A DNA stretch of 46,436 bases from Actinomycetota bacterium (GTDB lineage: Bacteria; Actinomycetota; Acidimicrobiia; Acidimicrobiales; JAMCQF01): the NCBI GenBank assembly GCA_023379605.1, contig JAMCQF010000106.1, positions 1 to 46,436 of the forward strand, written 5' to 3'. Within the stretch, counting starts at the first letter, position 1. Each line of letters opens with the position of its first letter. Of this stretch, positions 27,343 to 36,673 are shown in pieces. The notes under the pieces are model-generated. The model searched no databases. It had not been told where the DNA came from and saw only the letters and a list, made by a program, of their open reading frames with translations. The position numbers were made by a program, and so were the translations under genes.

Positions 27343-28536
27343 TCAGGATCCTTCTGCGGGCGCCATGGGATCAGCCTTGTCAGGCACCGGTCCGACCTTT
27401 TCGCTGGATGGCACGGTGGTGGCCACACCGCCAGGTGGTGGCCCAGCGGCAGCGGATGTGCCAAGCGGTGGTTGCTCTGTTGGCCGCATCACCCGCTTGC
27501 GGAACACCCAGTAGGACCAGCCCTGGTACAGCAGGACTATGGGAGCGAAGATACCTGCAACTATGGTCATAACGACCAGGGTGTAGTGAGCCGACGCTGT
27601 GTTGACTATCGTAAGGTCATAGGCTGGCGAGACGCTCGATACCATGACACGCGGGTACAGGTTCAACAGCAGCGTCCCTACCGTCAAGATGATGGCGAGC
27701 CCGGTGGAAAGGAAAGCCCAACCATCCAGGTGCTCGCTCACGAGCCACGCTGTTGAGATCACCGCCACGATGGCAAGAAGCGGGATGAATGATGGCACTA
27801 TGCCTGTGTCATGAGCCCCGATGGCATTGGAAAATGTCCACGACAGAAACGCTATCACAGCAGCTATTGCAACTGGTGCGATACGCCTAGCAGCGCTTCG
27901 AGCGCGCTCGCGTAGGTCTCCTGTAGTCCTAAGCGATACGAAAGTGGACCCATGCAGGCAAAACAGTGCCAATAGGGTTATCCCGCCCAGGATCGAGTAC
28001 GGGGTAAGCAGGTGCCAGAACCCGGCTACATAGCGGCCGTCCTTGCCTATCGGGACCCCAGCTACGAAGTCGGCAAATGCCACGCCCCAAAGTATCGACG
28101 GCAATAGGCTTCCCCAGAAGATCGCACGGTCCCATGAAGCCCGCCAGGCAGGGGCACGGTTGTGGTTGCGGAACTCGAAGGCGACCCCTCTTACTATAAG
28201 GGCGAGCAGGATCAAAAGGAGCGGAAGGTAAAAGCCCGAGAAGAGCAGGGCATACCAGCGGGGAAATGCAGCAAAGGTCGCCCCGCCCGCCACTATTAGC
28301 CACACCTCGTTGCCATCCCAGACCTGCCCAAAGGTGTTAAGCAGCACCCTACGATCGAGATCGTCCTTGGCAATGAACGGGAGCAGGATGCCCACTCCGA
28401 AGTCGAACCCTTCGAGGAAGAAGTACATGAGCCACATGACGCCTATGAGCATGAACCAGAAGACCTGGAGTGTCCCAGGATGGATTGCACCTACAACCAT
28501 GGCGATCATCCCTTCCCTTGAAGGTGTCCTTGGCAA
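27343..28536 (-). CDS. cydB: cytochrome bd ubiquinol oxidase subunit II
   Basis: LIGVMWLMYFFLEGFDFGVGILLPFIAKDDLDRRVLLNTFGQVWDGNEVWLIVAGGATFAAFPRWYA. Confidence 0.95.
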   Translation of the reverse strand: MPRTPSREGMIAMVVGAIHPGTLQVFWFMLIGVMWLMYFFLEGFDFGVGILLPFIAKDDLDRRVLLNTFGQVWDGNEVWLIVAGGATFAAFPRWYALLFSGFYLPLLLILLALIVRGVAFEFRNHNRAPAWRASWDRAIFWGSLLPSILWGVAFADFVAGVPIGKDGRYVAGFWHLLTPYSILGGITLLALFCLHGSTFVSLRTTGDLRERARSAARRIAPVAIAAVIAFLSWTFSNAIGAHDTGIVPSFIPLLAIVAVISTAWLVSEHLDGWAFLSTGLAIILTVGTLLLNLYPRVMVSSVSPAYDLTIVNTASAHYTLVVMTIVAGIFAPIVLLYQGWSYWVFRKRVMRPTEQPPLGTSAAAGPPPGGVATTVPSSEKVGPVPDKADPMAPAEGS

Positions 28537-28542
28537 GCGGTC

Positions 28543-29961
28543 TTAGTAGACAAGCTCTGGGACCTCTGTGCGCGTGCCTGTCTCGCTACCGGCCTCAGGC
28601 TCCTTGGGCTCATCTGGGGGAGTCTTGGCAGTTTTCACCATAAGGCCTATCTCTACTACAGCGAGTATGGAGTACACGCCGGCAAATACAGCAAAGCTTG
28701 TCCCGATATATCCTGTACCGATGTGTGATACAGCCTTTGAGGTCTTGAGCAGACCGTAGACCACCCAGGGTTGGCGACCCATCTCCGTGAAGATCCAGCC
28801 GAAGGTATTGGCGAGGAACGGCACCGGAATGCACCAGACCAGCGCCCAGAGGAACCAGCGCTTCTTCTCCAGGCGCTTTTTCTTGAGCAGCCACAGTCCC
28901 CATAGCCCTACTCCCAGCATCAAGAACCCAAGGCCCACCATGAGGCGGAAGGTCCAGTAGGTGACCCAGATGATCGGCTCGTAGTTGCCTGGGCCGTACT
29001 TCTTCACCTCTGCGGCCTGGACGTTGTCTATGCCGAGCACCTTTCCGTCCCAGGAGCGGTCTGCCAGCACCGAGAGCAGATGGGGCAGGCGGATCTGGAA
29101 GATGGGCTGGCCCGAAAGGTTGCCGATGGTTAGCAGCGAGAAGCTGGCACCGTCCTGGGTGTGGTAGAGAGCCTCGGCCGAGGCCATCTTCATTGGCTGC
29201 TCCTTGGTCATCAGCTGGGCCTGGCTGTCACCGAACCAGATAGTGCCCAGGATCGCGATGAACCCGACCACCAGTGCCACGCGCAACGAGCGGCCGAAGA
29301 TCTCCTGGGAGCGGTTGTGCAGGAGCTGCCATGCGCTCACGCCGAGGACGAAGAACGCACCCGTAGTGTAGGCTGCGAGGACCACGTGGGTGAACTGGCC
29401 GAGCAGGGTTGGGTTGGTCATGACCGCCCAGAAGTCCACCATGACAGCTTGGTGGGTCTTGGGGTCTATCTTGTAGCCCACAGGATGCTGCATCCAGGCG
29501 TTGGCAGAGAGGATGAAGTAGGCAGAGACCGTAGTGCCAAAGGCCACCAGCCATATGGAGATGAGGTGGATCCTGGGCGAGACACGCCCGCGCCCGAAGA
29601 TCCAAATTCCAATGAAGGTGGACTCCAAAAAGAATGCCAGCAGCCCTTCCATGGCCAGAGGTGGCCCGAAAATATTGCCCACAAAGGTTGAGAAGTGCGA
29701 CCAGTCCATGCCGAACTGGAATTCCTGGACGATGCCAGTGACCACGCCGATTGCAAAGTTGATGAGGAAGAGCTTTCCCCACCAGCGCGCCATGGAATCC
29801 CAGTGGGGCTTACCGCTGCGGTAAGCGGCTGTCTGCATGATCGCGACTATGAGAGCCAGGCCGATGGTGAGCGGGACGAAGAGGAAGTGGTAGATGGTGG
29901 TAACACCGAACTGCCACCGTGCCAGGGTCACCGGGGCTACGCCGGCAGCAAGCGGGAGCAT
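28543..29961 (-). CDS. cydA: cytochrome bd ubiquinol oxidase subunit I
   Basis: LARWQFGVTTIYHFLFVPLTIGLALIVAIMQT...EFQFGMDWSHFSTFVGNIFGPPLAMEGLLAFFLESTFIG...GWIFTEMGRQPWVVYG. Confidence 0.96.
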   Translation of the reverse strand: MLPLAAGVAPVTLARWQFGVTTIYHFLFVPLTIGLALIVAIMQTAAYRSGKPHWDSMARWWGKLFLINFAIGVVTGIVQEFQFGMDWSHFSTFVGNIFGPPLAMEGLLAFFLESTFIGIWIFGRGRVSPRIHLISIWLVAFGTTVSAYFILSANAWMQHPVGYKIDPKTHQAVMVDFWAVMTNPTLLGQFTHVVLAAYTTGAFFVLGVSAWQLLHNRSQEIFGRSLRVALVVGFIAILGTIWFGDSQAQLMTKEQPMKMASAEALYHTQDGASFSLLTIGNLSGQPIFQIRLPHLLSVLADRSWDGKVLGIDNVQAAEVKKYGPGNYEPIIWVTYWTFRLMVGLGFLMLGVGLWGLWLLKKKRLEKKRWFLWALVWCIPVPFLANTFGWIFTEMGRQPWVVYGLLKTSKAVSHIGTGYIGTSFAVFAGVYSILAVVEIGLMVKTAKTPPDEPKEPEAGSETGTRTEVPELVY

Positions 29962-30082
29962 GGCGGAGCTGTAGCGTGTTTGGACGGCGATGGCTAGGGT
30001 CCAAAGTCCCTAACAGGGTGCCTGATAGGCCACAGGCTCTGGGTGCCGGTGCGCCGCGAGGGATCTGTATCCTTTTTCCGTA

Positions 30083-30114
30083 CTTGATCGTCTTAGTTGT
30101 GTAACTCGATCAAG
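30083..30114 (+). promoter_or_regulatory. inverted repeat overlapping the ribosome-binding site of the DUF2892 gene
   Basis: CTTGATCG (30083-30090) / CGATCAAG (30107-30114); the right arm runs into AAGGAGG. Confidence 0.6.
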
Positions 30115-30126
30115 GAGGTTGGAGAG

Positions 30127-30399
30127 ATGAAGATCACAAAGAATGTAGGAACTGCAGATCGCCTGCTCAGGACTTTCGTAGTGACTCCTGCGGCAATAGC
30201 AGGGGCATTGGTTCTAGGAGCAGGATCTGCTGGCGGCATCGTCTTGTGGGTGGTTGCAGGTGTGATGCTTGCTACTGCTGCGAGCGGCTACTGCCCAGCT
30301 TTTGCAGTTTTCGGTATAGATACCTGTGGAAAGCGGGGATGCAATCCTGGTGGCAAGGATGCCAAAGACGCAAAGAGCCAGCTTAGGCACGCAGCGTGA
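30127..30399 (+). CDS. DUF2892-family small membrane protein
   Basis: MKITKNVGTADRLLRTFVVTPAAIAGALVLG...ATAASGYCPAFAVFGIDTCG; RBS AAGGAGG upstream. Confidence 0.85.
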   Translation: MKITKNVGTADRLLRTFVVTPAAIAGALVLGAGSAGGIVLWVVAGVMLATAASGYCPAFAVFGIDTCGKRGCNPGGKDAKDAKSQLRHAA

Positions 30400-30445
30400 G
30401 GTTATGCCAGTTGTAGGCTCCCAGTCATGATGAGAGCAGGACAAC

Positions 30446-31330
30446 TTGACTGAAGAGGACGTGGGCATGGCTGGAGAAGTTGGTCGGCTGCCTACGTCCT
30501 CTTTGGCGTGCGGGGCCTGCGGAATTGAAGTTGACCAGCTGGCTCAGCTGGCTGTCGATTATTCCGATTCGCTGTATCGCTTTGCGCGCTCGCTTGTGCG
30601 GTCATCTGAGCAGGCCGAAGATCTGGTGCAGCAGACCTTTGAAAGGGCACTTGTCCACCGGGACCAGTTCAAGGGTGGCTCGGCGATCAGCTGGCTTAAG
30701 AAGATACTCCACAATCTCGTCATAGATTCAGCGCGCCATTCGAGCTTTGAAATGCCAGTTGAGGGCGAAGCGCTTGCTTCTCAAGTCGAGGCACACTGGA
30801 TGGATAGCTCCTATAGCGTGGATCCCCAGGTGGTACTCGAGCGAGCAGAGGCAAAAGACCGCCTTGAGGAAGCGCTGATCAGGGTTCCTTACGGCTATAG
30901 GGCGGTCGTGGTGCTCCATGACGAGGAGGGATTAACGCTCAAGGAGATAGCAGATCTCATGAGCCTTGGCCTTCCTGCTGTCAAGCAGCGATTGAGGAGA
31001 GGAAGGATGATGGTGGTTAGCGCACTTGCTGAAGGAGACGAGCGTAGAGAGGCGCTAGTTGATGTCCCTATGACATGCTGGTCTGCCAGGCATGAGGTTT
31101 CTGACTACATAGATGGAGACCTTGGCTCCAGCGAACGGCTTCGCTTGGAGGCTCATCTTGCGCAGTGCCCGACATGCCCACCACTGTACGCGGCCCTGGT
31201 TGGGGTCAAAGCAGAGCTCGGGCGGCTGAGGGATCCAGACAGCGTCATCCCGCCACAGATGGCTGGAAAGTTGGCAGAGAAGATAAGAGCTGAGGGAAGC
31301 TCAAGGTCGCAGCCAGCCGAGCACGGGTGA
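30446..31330 (+). CDS. ECF-type RNA polymerase sigma factor with C-terminal zinc-binding anti-sigma-like domain
   Basis: DSLYRFARSLVRSSEQAEDLVQQTFERAL...VPYGYRAVVVLHDEEGLTLKEIADLMSLGLPAVKQRLRRGR, then CWSARHEVSDYIDGDLGSSERLRLEAHLAQCPTCPPLY. Start may be 30461 or 30467. Confidence 0.88.
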   Translation: MTEEDVGMAGEVGRLPTSSLACGACGIEVDQLAQLAVDYSDSLYRFARSLVRSSEQAEDLVQQTFERALVHRDQFKGGSAISWLKKILHNLVIDSARHSSFEMPVEGEALASQVEAHWMDSSYSVDPQVVLERAEAKDRLEEALIRVPYGYRAVVVLHDEEGLTLKEIADLMSLGLPAVKQRLRRGRMMVVSALAEGDERREALVDVPMTCWSARHEVSDYIDGDLGSSERLRLEAHLAQCPTCPPLYAALVGVKAELGRLRDPDSVIPPQMAGKLAEKIRAEGSSRSQPAEHG

Positions 31331-31370
31331 GCCAGCGGTATGCCAGCCAGAGGTTGGAGCGCTGGAGGTG

Positions 31371-32789
31371 TTATCCAGCTACTGCGCGTGCGGCGCGCGA
31401 GATGCCCTCTGCTGCCATCGGGTGCTGATCGGCAAAGCGTGCCATCTCGTAAGCGCTCATCCCCATCGCAACTGCGATGCCTATCTCGCCTACCAGCTGG
31501 GCAGCGTCTATTCCCACCACCCAGCCCCCTACAAGGCGCAGGCTGTGCTCTTCGAAGAAGAGCCGTATCTCGCCGTAAGTTTCATCAAGGATCTGAGCAC
31601 GCGAGTCCACCTCGAGAGGATAGGCGCTCTCCACAACCGATATAGCGTTCTTTTTGGCGCTGGCCCGGGTCAGCCCTACATAGGATCCTTCCGGGCTGGT
31701 GAAGATCGTGGTAGGAACTGAATTGAAGTCCATGCGGTCCACCGCACGATCACCTGCAAGGATGTTATGGGCAGCGACCAGTGACTGGCGCACTGCTGAG
31801 TGGAAGAGCATGGACCTGCCGTTCACGTCTCCTGGGGCATAGATGTGGCTGAGAGCTGTCTGCATGGTCGGCTGTACACCCAGGCCATGTCCTTCCAGCG
31901 TGAGGCCTATCTCAGCTGCTCCCTGAGGGATCACCGGCTGCCGGCCCACCGCCATCAGCACCTGATCAGCATCTAGGTAACTCGCAGCGCCGTTGTGCTC
32001 GTAGGAGACCTTGAAGCCGTCTCTCGATGACTGGATCGCAGAGACCTTCGCCCCGAGCTCCACTTTGATCCCAGGATCGAGGCCCGCTACCAGCAGGCTT
32101 GTGAAGTCAGGGTCCATCCCGGAAAGGAGCTCATCCAATGCCTCCAGGATGGTCACCTCGCTTCCAAGAGCATGGAACATGCAGGCCACCTCCAAGCCAA
32201 TATAGCCCCCGCCTATTACCGCCAACCGGTGTGGCAGCGAGGTGACCGATGCACCGAGCTTGAATATATCGTGACTTGTCACACATAGCTCCGCTCCGGG
32301 GATCTTGGGGACCAGTACGTCACTGCCAGTTGCCACTATTAGATGGTCTGCACGAAAGAGCTCCTTGCCAGATGGGCCGTCAATCTCCACCGTATGTGGA
32401 TCGATAATCCTGGCCGTTCCTCCCAGGAGCTGGAGGTGGTCGGATAGCTCTGCCAGCTCAGCATCGTGCTGGCGATAGCGAGTCTGCTGTACATGGTCCT
32501 TGTGCTCGAGCACTGCCTTGTAGTCGACCACACTGCCACCACCTGCCCGGTTCGCACCCAAGAGAACCGGGTCAAGGCCGATGCGACTCGCGCCGGCTAT
32601 GGAGCGCCTGCGGAGCTCTGCCACCTCCCTTACGGCTTTGGATGGTACGCACCCTTCAGCCAGGCAGTTGCCGCTCATGACCCCCTTTGTGTCCGCCATT
32701 ACCACTTGATGCCCTGCTCGTGCCAGTGCGAAGGCCGCAGGGTAGGCGCCTCCTCCGGCTCCAAGGGTGAGAGTGTGTACTGTCTTCAT
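31371..32789 (-). CDS. FAD-dependent pyridine nucleotide-disulfide oxidoreductase (Lpd/mercuric reductase-like)
   Basis: VMSGNCLAEGCVPSKAVRE redox motif, IVATGSDVLVPKIPG, VIGGGYIGLEVACMFHALGSEVTIL, HIYAPGDVNG. RBS AAGGAGCG before ATG at 32789. Confidence 0.9.
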   Translation of the reverse strand: MKTVHTLTLGAGGGAYPAAFALARAGHQVVMADTKGVMSGNCLAEGCVPSKAVREVAELRRRSIAGASRIGLDPVLLGANRAGGGSVVDYKAVLEHKDHVQQTRYRQHDAELAELSDHLQLLGGTARIIDPHTVEIDGPSGKELFRADHLIVATGSDVLVPKIPGAELCVTSHDIFKLGASVTSLPHRLAVIGGGYIGLEVACMFHALGSEVTILEALDELLSGMDPDFTSLLVAGLDPGIKVELGAKVSAIQSSRDGFKVSYEHNGAASYLDADQVLMAVGRQPVIPQGAAEIGLTLEGHGLGVQPTMQTALSHIYAPGDVNGRSMLFHSAVRQSLVAAHNILAGDRAVDRMDFNSVPTTIFTSPEGSYVGLTRASAKKNAISVVESAYPLEVDSRAQILDETYGEIRLFFEEHSLRLVGGWVVGIDAAQLVGEIGIAVAMGMSAYEMARFADQHPMAAEGISRAARAVAG

Positions 32790-33077
32790 TTGCAACCGCT
32801 CCTTGTTAGTGCCATCAAGTGACACCCGGCTGGCGGAAACGAACTTAGCCAGTCCGCGAGCCGCTGCGCCGGATGGATCTGCCTGTTGTGAGGCTAGCTG
32901 GTCGCTTCCGCTGGATCTATCCGCAAGGCCCAAGAGTGAAGGGAACCCCACGGTTAAAACAGCGGAACTAGCCTGACAAAAGTGGGAAGCTCTCACTTGC
33001 TGGCAGCACAGCTGCTTAAGTGAGGCTATGGGACTGCTCAACTGTGAGATCGGTTCAATTGGGAAGATGGGAGAGGA

Positions 33078-33773
33078 ATGCCAAGCGAAGATCCCCCTAT
33101 AACAGGTGGAGCAAGTTCAGATGATCCAGGAGACCTTGGACGGCGTGTGGCGGAGCGGAGGCGTGAGCTGGGGCTGAGCAGGGAGGAAGTTGCCCAAAGG
33201 GCAGGGATGGACCCTACTTATGTGGCATACTTAGAAGGCCAGCCCAGCGCCCGCCCAGAGCACTCGACGCTGTTTCGCTTGGCTGTGGCACTTGAGACTA
33301 CGGTGCCAAAGCTCCAGGGTGCAGGGACGGGTTGGCCACCGGGAGCTTCCGTCCTTCCAGCAGGCACTCCCGTCTTCGAGGTCATGACAGACCAGGAGTG
33401 CATGGGCCATATCCGTCTCGGAGGAATAGGACGGCTCGTGTTCGACGACGAGCGTGGCCCTGTGGCACTGCCTGTCAACTTCAGGATGCTCGGAGACGAC
33501 CTGGTGTTTCGCACAGGTGAGGGTTCGATCGCTGCTGGGATCAGAGCGGGGAAGAAGGTCAGCTTGGAGGTAGACCACCTAGATGATGCCCTAGGAGAGG
33601 GATGGAGCGTGCTCATCACAGGAAAGGCTTATGAGGTAACCGACCCCAAGGAGATAGGTCAAGTTAACGAGGTGGGCATAGAGCCATGGGCTGGAGGAGA
33701 TCGTCACGTCGTGGTTCGCTTGGTGCCAACACAGATCACAGGCCGAGAGATCCGTCGTAGGCTCCAAGCTTGA
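33078..33773 (+). CDS. HTH (XRE-type) plus pyridoxamine 5'-phosphate oxidase-like protein
   Basis: RRVAERRRELGLSREEVAQRAGMDPTYVAYLEG, then GRLVFDDERGPVALPVNFRMLGDDLVFRTGEGSIAAGIRAGKKVSLEVDHLD. Confidence 0.85.
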   Translation: MPSEDPPITGGASSDDPGDLGRRVAERRRELGLSREEVAQRAGMDPTYVAYLEGQPSARPEHSTLFRLAVALETTVPKLQGAGTGWPPGASVLPAGTPVFEVMTDQECMGHIRLGGIGRLVFDDERGPVALPVNFRMLGDDLVFRTGEGSIAAGIRAGKKVSLEVDHLDDALGEGWSVLITGKAYEVTDPKEIGQVNEVGIEPWAGGDRHVVVRLVPTQITGREIRRRLQA

Positions 33774-33799
33774 GCAGAGCTCTAGCAGGTTTCAGGGGC

Positions 33800-34882
33800 T
33801 CAGGACCCTTTGGGTGGGGCGCGCTCTGGAGATCTCGCACCTTTGGCGGTCGGGTAGGACCGGTAGTAATCGCGCCAGACAAGCCGGTGGAGCGGTATGA
33901 GCCGAGGGAGATCCCGTATGCCAGGGATGAATGGCGCGAAGAGCAGGGCCAAAGAGCACACTGTCATGATCGCCAAGACCTCTATGTCGCCGTTGTTGGA
34001 GGTAGACATGGGTGGGATCTGGTACCACATCGTGTACAGCCATAGCCACGGCTGCCCAGGCCAGGATCCGGTCTCGTTCATCACGCCCCACTGAGACCCA
34101 GCCATGTTCTGTGCTGTGACGATCTTTCCCCAGTAGCTCGCGCCGTGCTGGGCTTTCCAGGAGTCCCCAATGAACAGGATCGGGTTGGTGTAGTTGGTTA
34201 GATAGAAAGAGGAGTGCTCAACGAGGGCTGTGTCCAACCCACCCGATCGTGCCATCGCCAAGAGGGCGCTCATCATCTCTGCGACAGGTCCGTAGCGAGC
34301 CTTGGGTACCACGAGCCGGCCTGAGGATACCCGGGCCTTTCCGAGCGCTCTTCCGTAGGCGGCATCCCATGCCATCTGCCTGTTGTGGCTCGCAGCCTTG
34401 TAGCGGTCGAGGGCAGCGGTGAGGGCCGGCTGGCCTGATACGGTGCTCAGTGGGTCGAGTATGAAGTCAGTTGCGGGGTTGATCGGGTCTGTGACACCGA
34501 TGGCATTTTGGATCGAGAACCCCCAGAGATTTTGCACAAAGCCGGACTGGTGGTTGTAGGGGGGGCCGTAGGTGGCGGAGTTGCTGGTGCCGTTGAGCTC
34601 AGATAGGGCTATCTCGGTGAACCCCTTTGGTTGGGCAGATGCCCATGCCTGGAGCGTGACCGGAGGGACATCAGGTGAGGAGAACAGCACTGCCAGCAGG
34701 ACCACCAGCACGGTCACCACCAAAAGGGCTATGGTCGCCTCTTTTAGGATGTCATAGCGCCGCTGCGGACCACGCCATGGAGCTGCCTCAGCCGCTCGGC
34801 GCCTTCTTTTCAGCTCGCGTGGGGCAGCTGCGTACTCCTGGCGGCTTGCAGTGCCGGCGGATGGCCCCGTTGGCGTGCTCAC
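33800..34882 (-). CDS. membrane protein partnered with cytochrome b (two predicted TM regions and a large intervening domain)
   Basis: Stop/start overlaps with the cytochrome b ORF; TM regions at ATIALLVVTVLVVLLAVLF and IEVLAIMTVCSLALLFAPFIPGI. Confidence 0.65.
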   Translation of the reverse strand: MSTPTGPSAGTASRQEYAAAPRELKRRRRAAEAAPWRGPQRRYDILKEATIALLVVTVLVVLLAVLFSSPDVPPVTLQAWASAQPKGFTEIALSELNGTSNSATYGPPYNHQSGFVQNLWGFSIQNAIGVTDPINPATDFILDPLSTVSGQPALTAALDRYKAASHNRQMAWDAAYGRALGKARVSSGRLVVPKARYGPVAEMMSALLAMARSGGLDTALVEHSSFYLTNYTNPILFIGDSWKAQHGASYWGKIVTAQNMAGSQWGVMNETGSWPGQPWLWLYTMWYQIPPMSTSNNGDIEVLAIMTVCSLALLFAPFIPGIRDLPRLIPLHRLVWRDYYRSYPTAKGARSPERAPPKGS

Positions 34883-35964
34883 AGCACCTCAGAGCTCGGG
34901 GGGGCATATGGGCTGGACATCTCGGTTGTACCGGAGCTTGCTGGCTCATGTCCGACAAGGGTACCGGCCAGTGACATATCGCCAGGGATTCCCGCCGTGC
35001 TGGCAGCTGCCGGCTCATGGAGGGCCTCACTGGCAGGAAGGGAGTGCTCCTCAAGAGCGTCTATGGGGTGCACCACGCCACGCACGCGCACCATGAGGAT
35101 GTGCATAGCCACGATTGCCACAAGCACCAGCGGGACAAAGACTATATGGAGCATGAGCGCCTGACCGAAGTTCATTGTATTGAAGAACGCACCTATGCCC
35201 CCTCCGTTCATGGCATCTTTTGCCTCGAATGCTACCCACTGCGAATCGAAGTTGGTCTGGGAGAGATAGCCGGTGAAGGCCTCGAAAACCGACACGAGAA
35301 AGGCCAGGGCGCCCGTCATCCACGTAAGGGCTCTCCTGCCCCTCCAGGCTGCCATCCAGAACTTGCCCCAGAGGTGGATAGCCATGAAGCCCATGAAGCA
35401 CTCCACGCTCCAGAGATGCAACGAGTTCACAAAGTGCCCCACGGTGCTGGTGTGCCACCATACCGGTCCTTCGAGGGCCAGCACAAGGCCTGAGAGTATG
35501 GCCAGTACCAGCCCCGCCAGGGTGAGGACGCCGAAGACGTAGATCCACGATGCCACATAGGCTGGCTGGCTGTCTGGGAGCAGCTTGGAAGGTGGCAGGG
35601 CTTTTAGCCACATGCGCCTTAGAGCTGCAGTCCACAGCCCGGCCTCGCCCGCGCTGTCCTCAGTGGCATCTGCGGTTTCGCCCTGACTGGGCTGTAGCGG
35701 AAGCGGAGCTTGAGCTTGAGTCTCGTGGGATTTGCGCCTGGTATGTATGAAAGGGACGGTGAGCGCCGCTACGAACAGCACGAGCATAGCCACGATCACA
35801 AGCAGGTTCGCAAGCGATATGAGGATGAAGCCCCAGTGTATGTAGTGGTCTCTCGAGTTCAGCTGGACTATCGCTCCGAGCACGGAGGCGATGCTATCAA
35901 GCCGTAAGTGCTTGAAAAAGGGGCTAAAGGCCCGAATCGGTCCGAAACAGGTACCGATGGCCAA
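34879..35964 (-). CDS. cytochrome b (N-terminal, four-helix bundle type)
   Basis: Heme-ligand spacings LHLWSVECFMGFMAIHLWGKFW (H-13-H) and LHIVFVPLVLVAIVAMHILMVR (H-14-H). Confidence 0.88.
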   Translation of the reverse strand: MAIGTCFGPIRAFSPFFKHLRLDSIASVLGAIVQLNSRDHYIHWGFILISLANLLVIVAMLVLFVAALTVPFIHTRRKSHETQAQAPLPLQPSQGETADATEDSAGEAGLWTAALRRMWLKALPPSKLLPDSQPAYVASWIYVFGVLTLAGLVLAILSGLVLALEGPVWWHTSTVGHFVNSLHLWSVECFMGFMAIHLWGKFWMAAWRGRRALTWMTGALAFLVSVFEAFTGYLSQTNFDSQWVAFEAKDAMNGGGIGAFFNTMNFGQALMLHIVFVPLVLVAIVAMHILMVRVRGVVHPIDALEEHSLPASEALHEPAAASTAGIPGDMSLAGTLVGHEPASSGTTEMSSPYAPPSSEVL

Positions 35965-36086
35965 AGAGCACCGATGGCAGGGTCAGACCCACATGGCCCC
36001 TGACAGGGGCCGCCACGGCGGATGATTTTCCCACCACAAAGCGCGAATCATCACCTCAGATCTTCGGGCCATAGGCGTTTTGTGTC

Positions 36087-36112
36087 GCTCAAGCCACTCT
36101 GGCGGCTTGAGC
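36087..36112 (-). terminator. hairpin just downstream of the universal stress protein gene
   Basis: Perfect 9-bp stem GCTCAAGCC (36087-36095) / GGCTTGAGC (36104-36112), directly after the stop at 36117. Confidence 0.45.
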
Positions 36113-36116
36113 TGGC

Positions 36117-36653
36117 TTAGTGCACCACAACCACCGGGCAGGTGGCATGGGCAGCGCAGTGCTGGCTCACGGAGCCGAGCAGCATGCCCTTGAAGCCCCC
36201 ATGGCCCTGGCTTCCCACCACCAGCAGGTCTGCGCCCTGCGCTGCTCCGAGCAGCGCAGGGACCGGATGGGATTCGATCACCCTCAGGCTCACCTCCATC
36301 TCCGGGGAGGGCCCGAGGGCCTCGGTAACCGTCTCTTTCAATGACTTCTCCGCCTCGGCCTCTGGGTCGAAGTGCTCCGGGACCGGTGAAAAGCCCCATG
36401 ACGCCGGAAGCTCCCAGGCGGTTATCACCTCCAGCGCCGCGCCGGTCAAGCTGGCTTGGCGTGCTGCCCAGCGAAGGGCGGCCTTTGACTGCTCCGAGCC
36501 GTCTACGCCCACTACGATACGACTGGCTTGGGACTGTGGCACTTCCTGCTCCTTTGGTAGTCGCTCCTGGTATTGACATCCTCCCCATGGCAGCGCGTTC
36601 GCGCCAACACACCATGGCTCAGCCTGGGGTGGCTTGACCACTTTCACGCTCAA
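36117..36653 (-). CDS. universal stress protein (UspA family)
   Basis: RIVVGVDGSEQSKAALRWAARQA...ADLLVVGSQGHGGFKGMLLGSVSQHCAAHATCPVVVVH. Start may be about 100 nt downstream of 36653. Confidence 0.92.
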   Translation of the reverse strand: MSVKVVKPPQAEPWCVGANALPWGGCQYQERLPKEQEVPQSQASRIVVGVDGSEQSKAALRWAARQASLTGAALEVITAWELPASWGFSPVPEHFDPEAEAEKSLKETVTEALGPSPEMEVSLRVIESHPVPALLGAAQGADLLVVGSQGHGGFKGMLLGSVSQHCAAHATCPVVVVH

Positions 36654-36673
36654 GCCAAGCTACCAGGGCGAGC

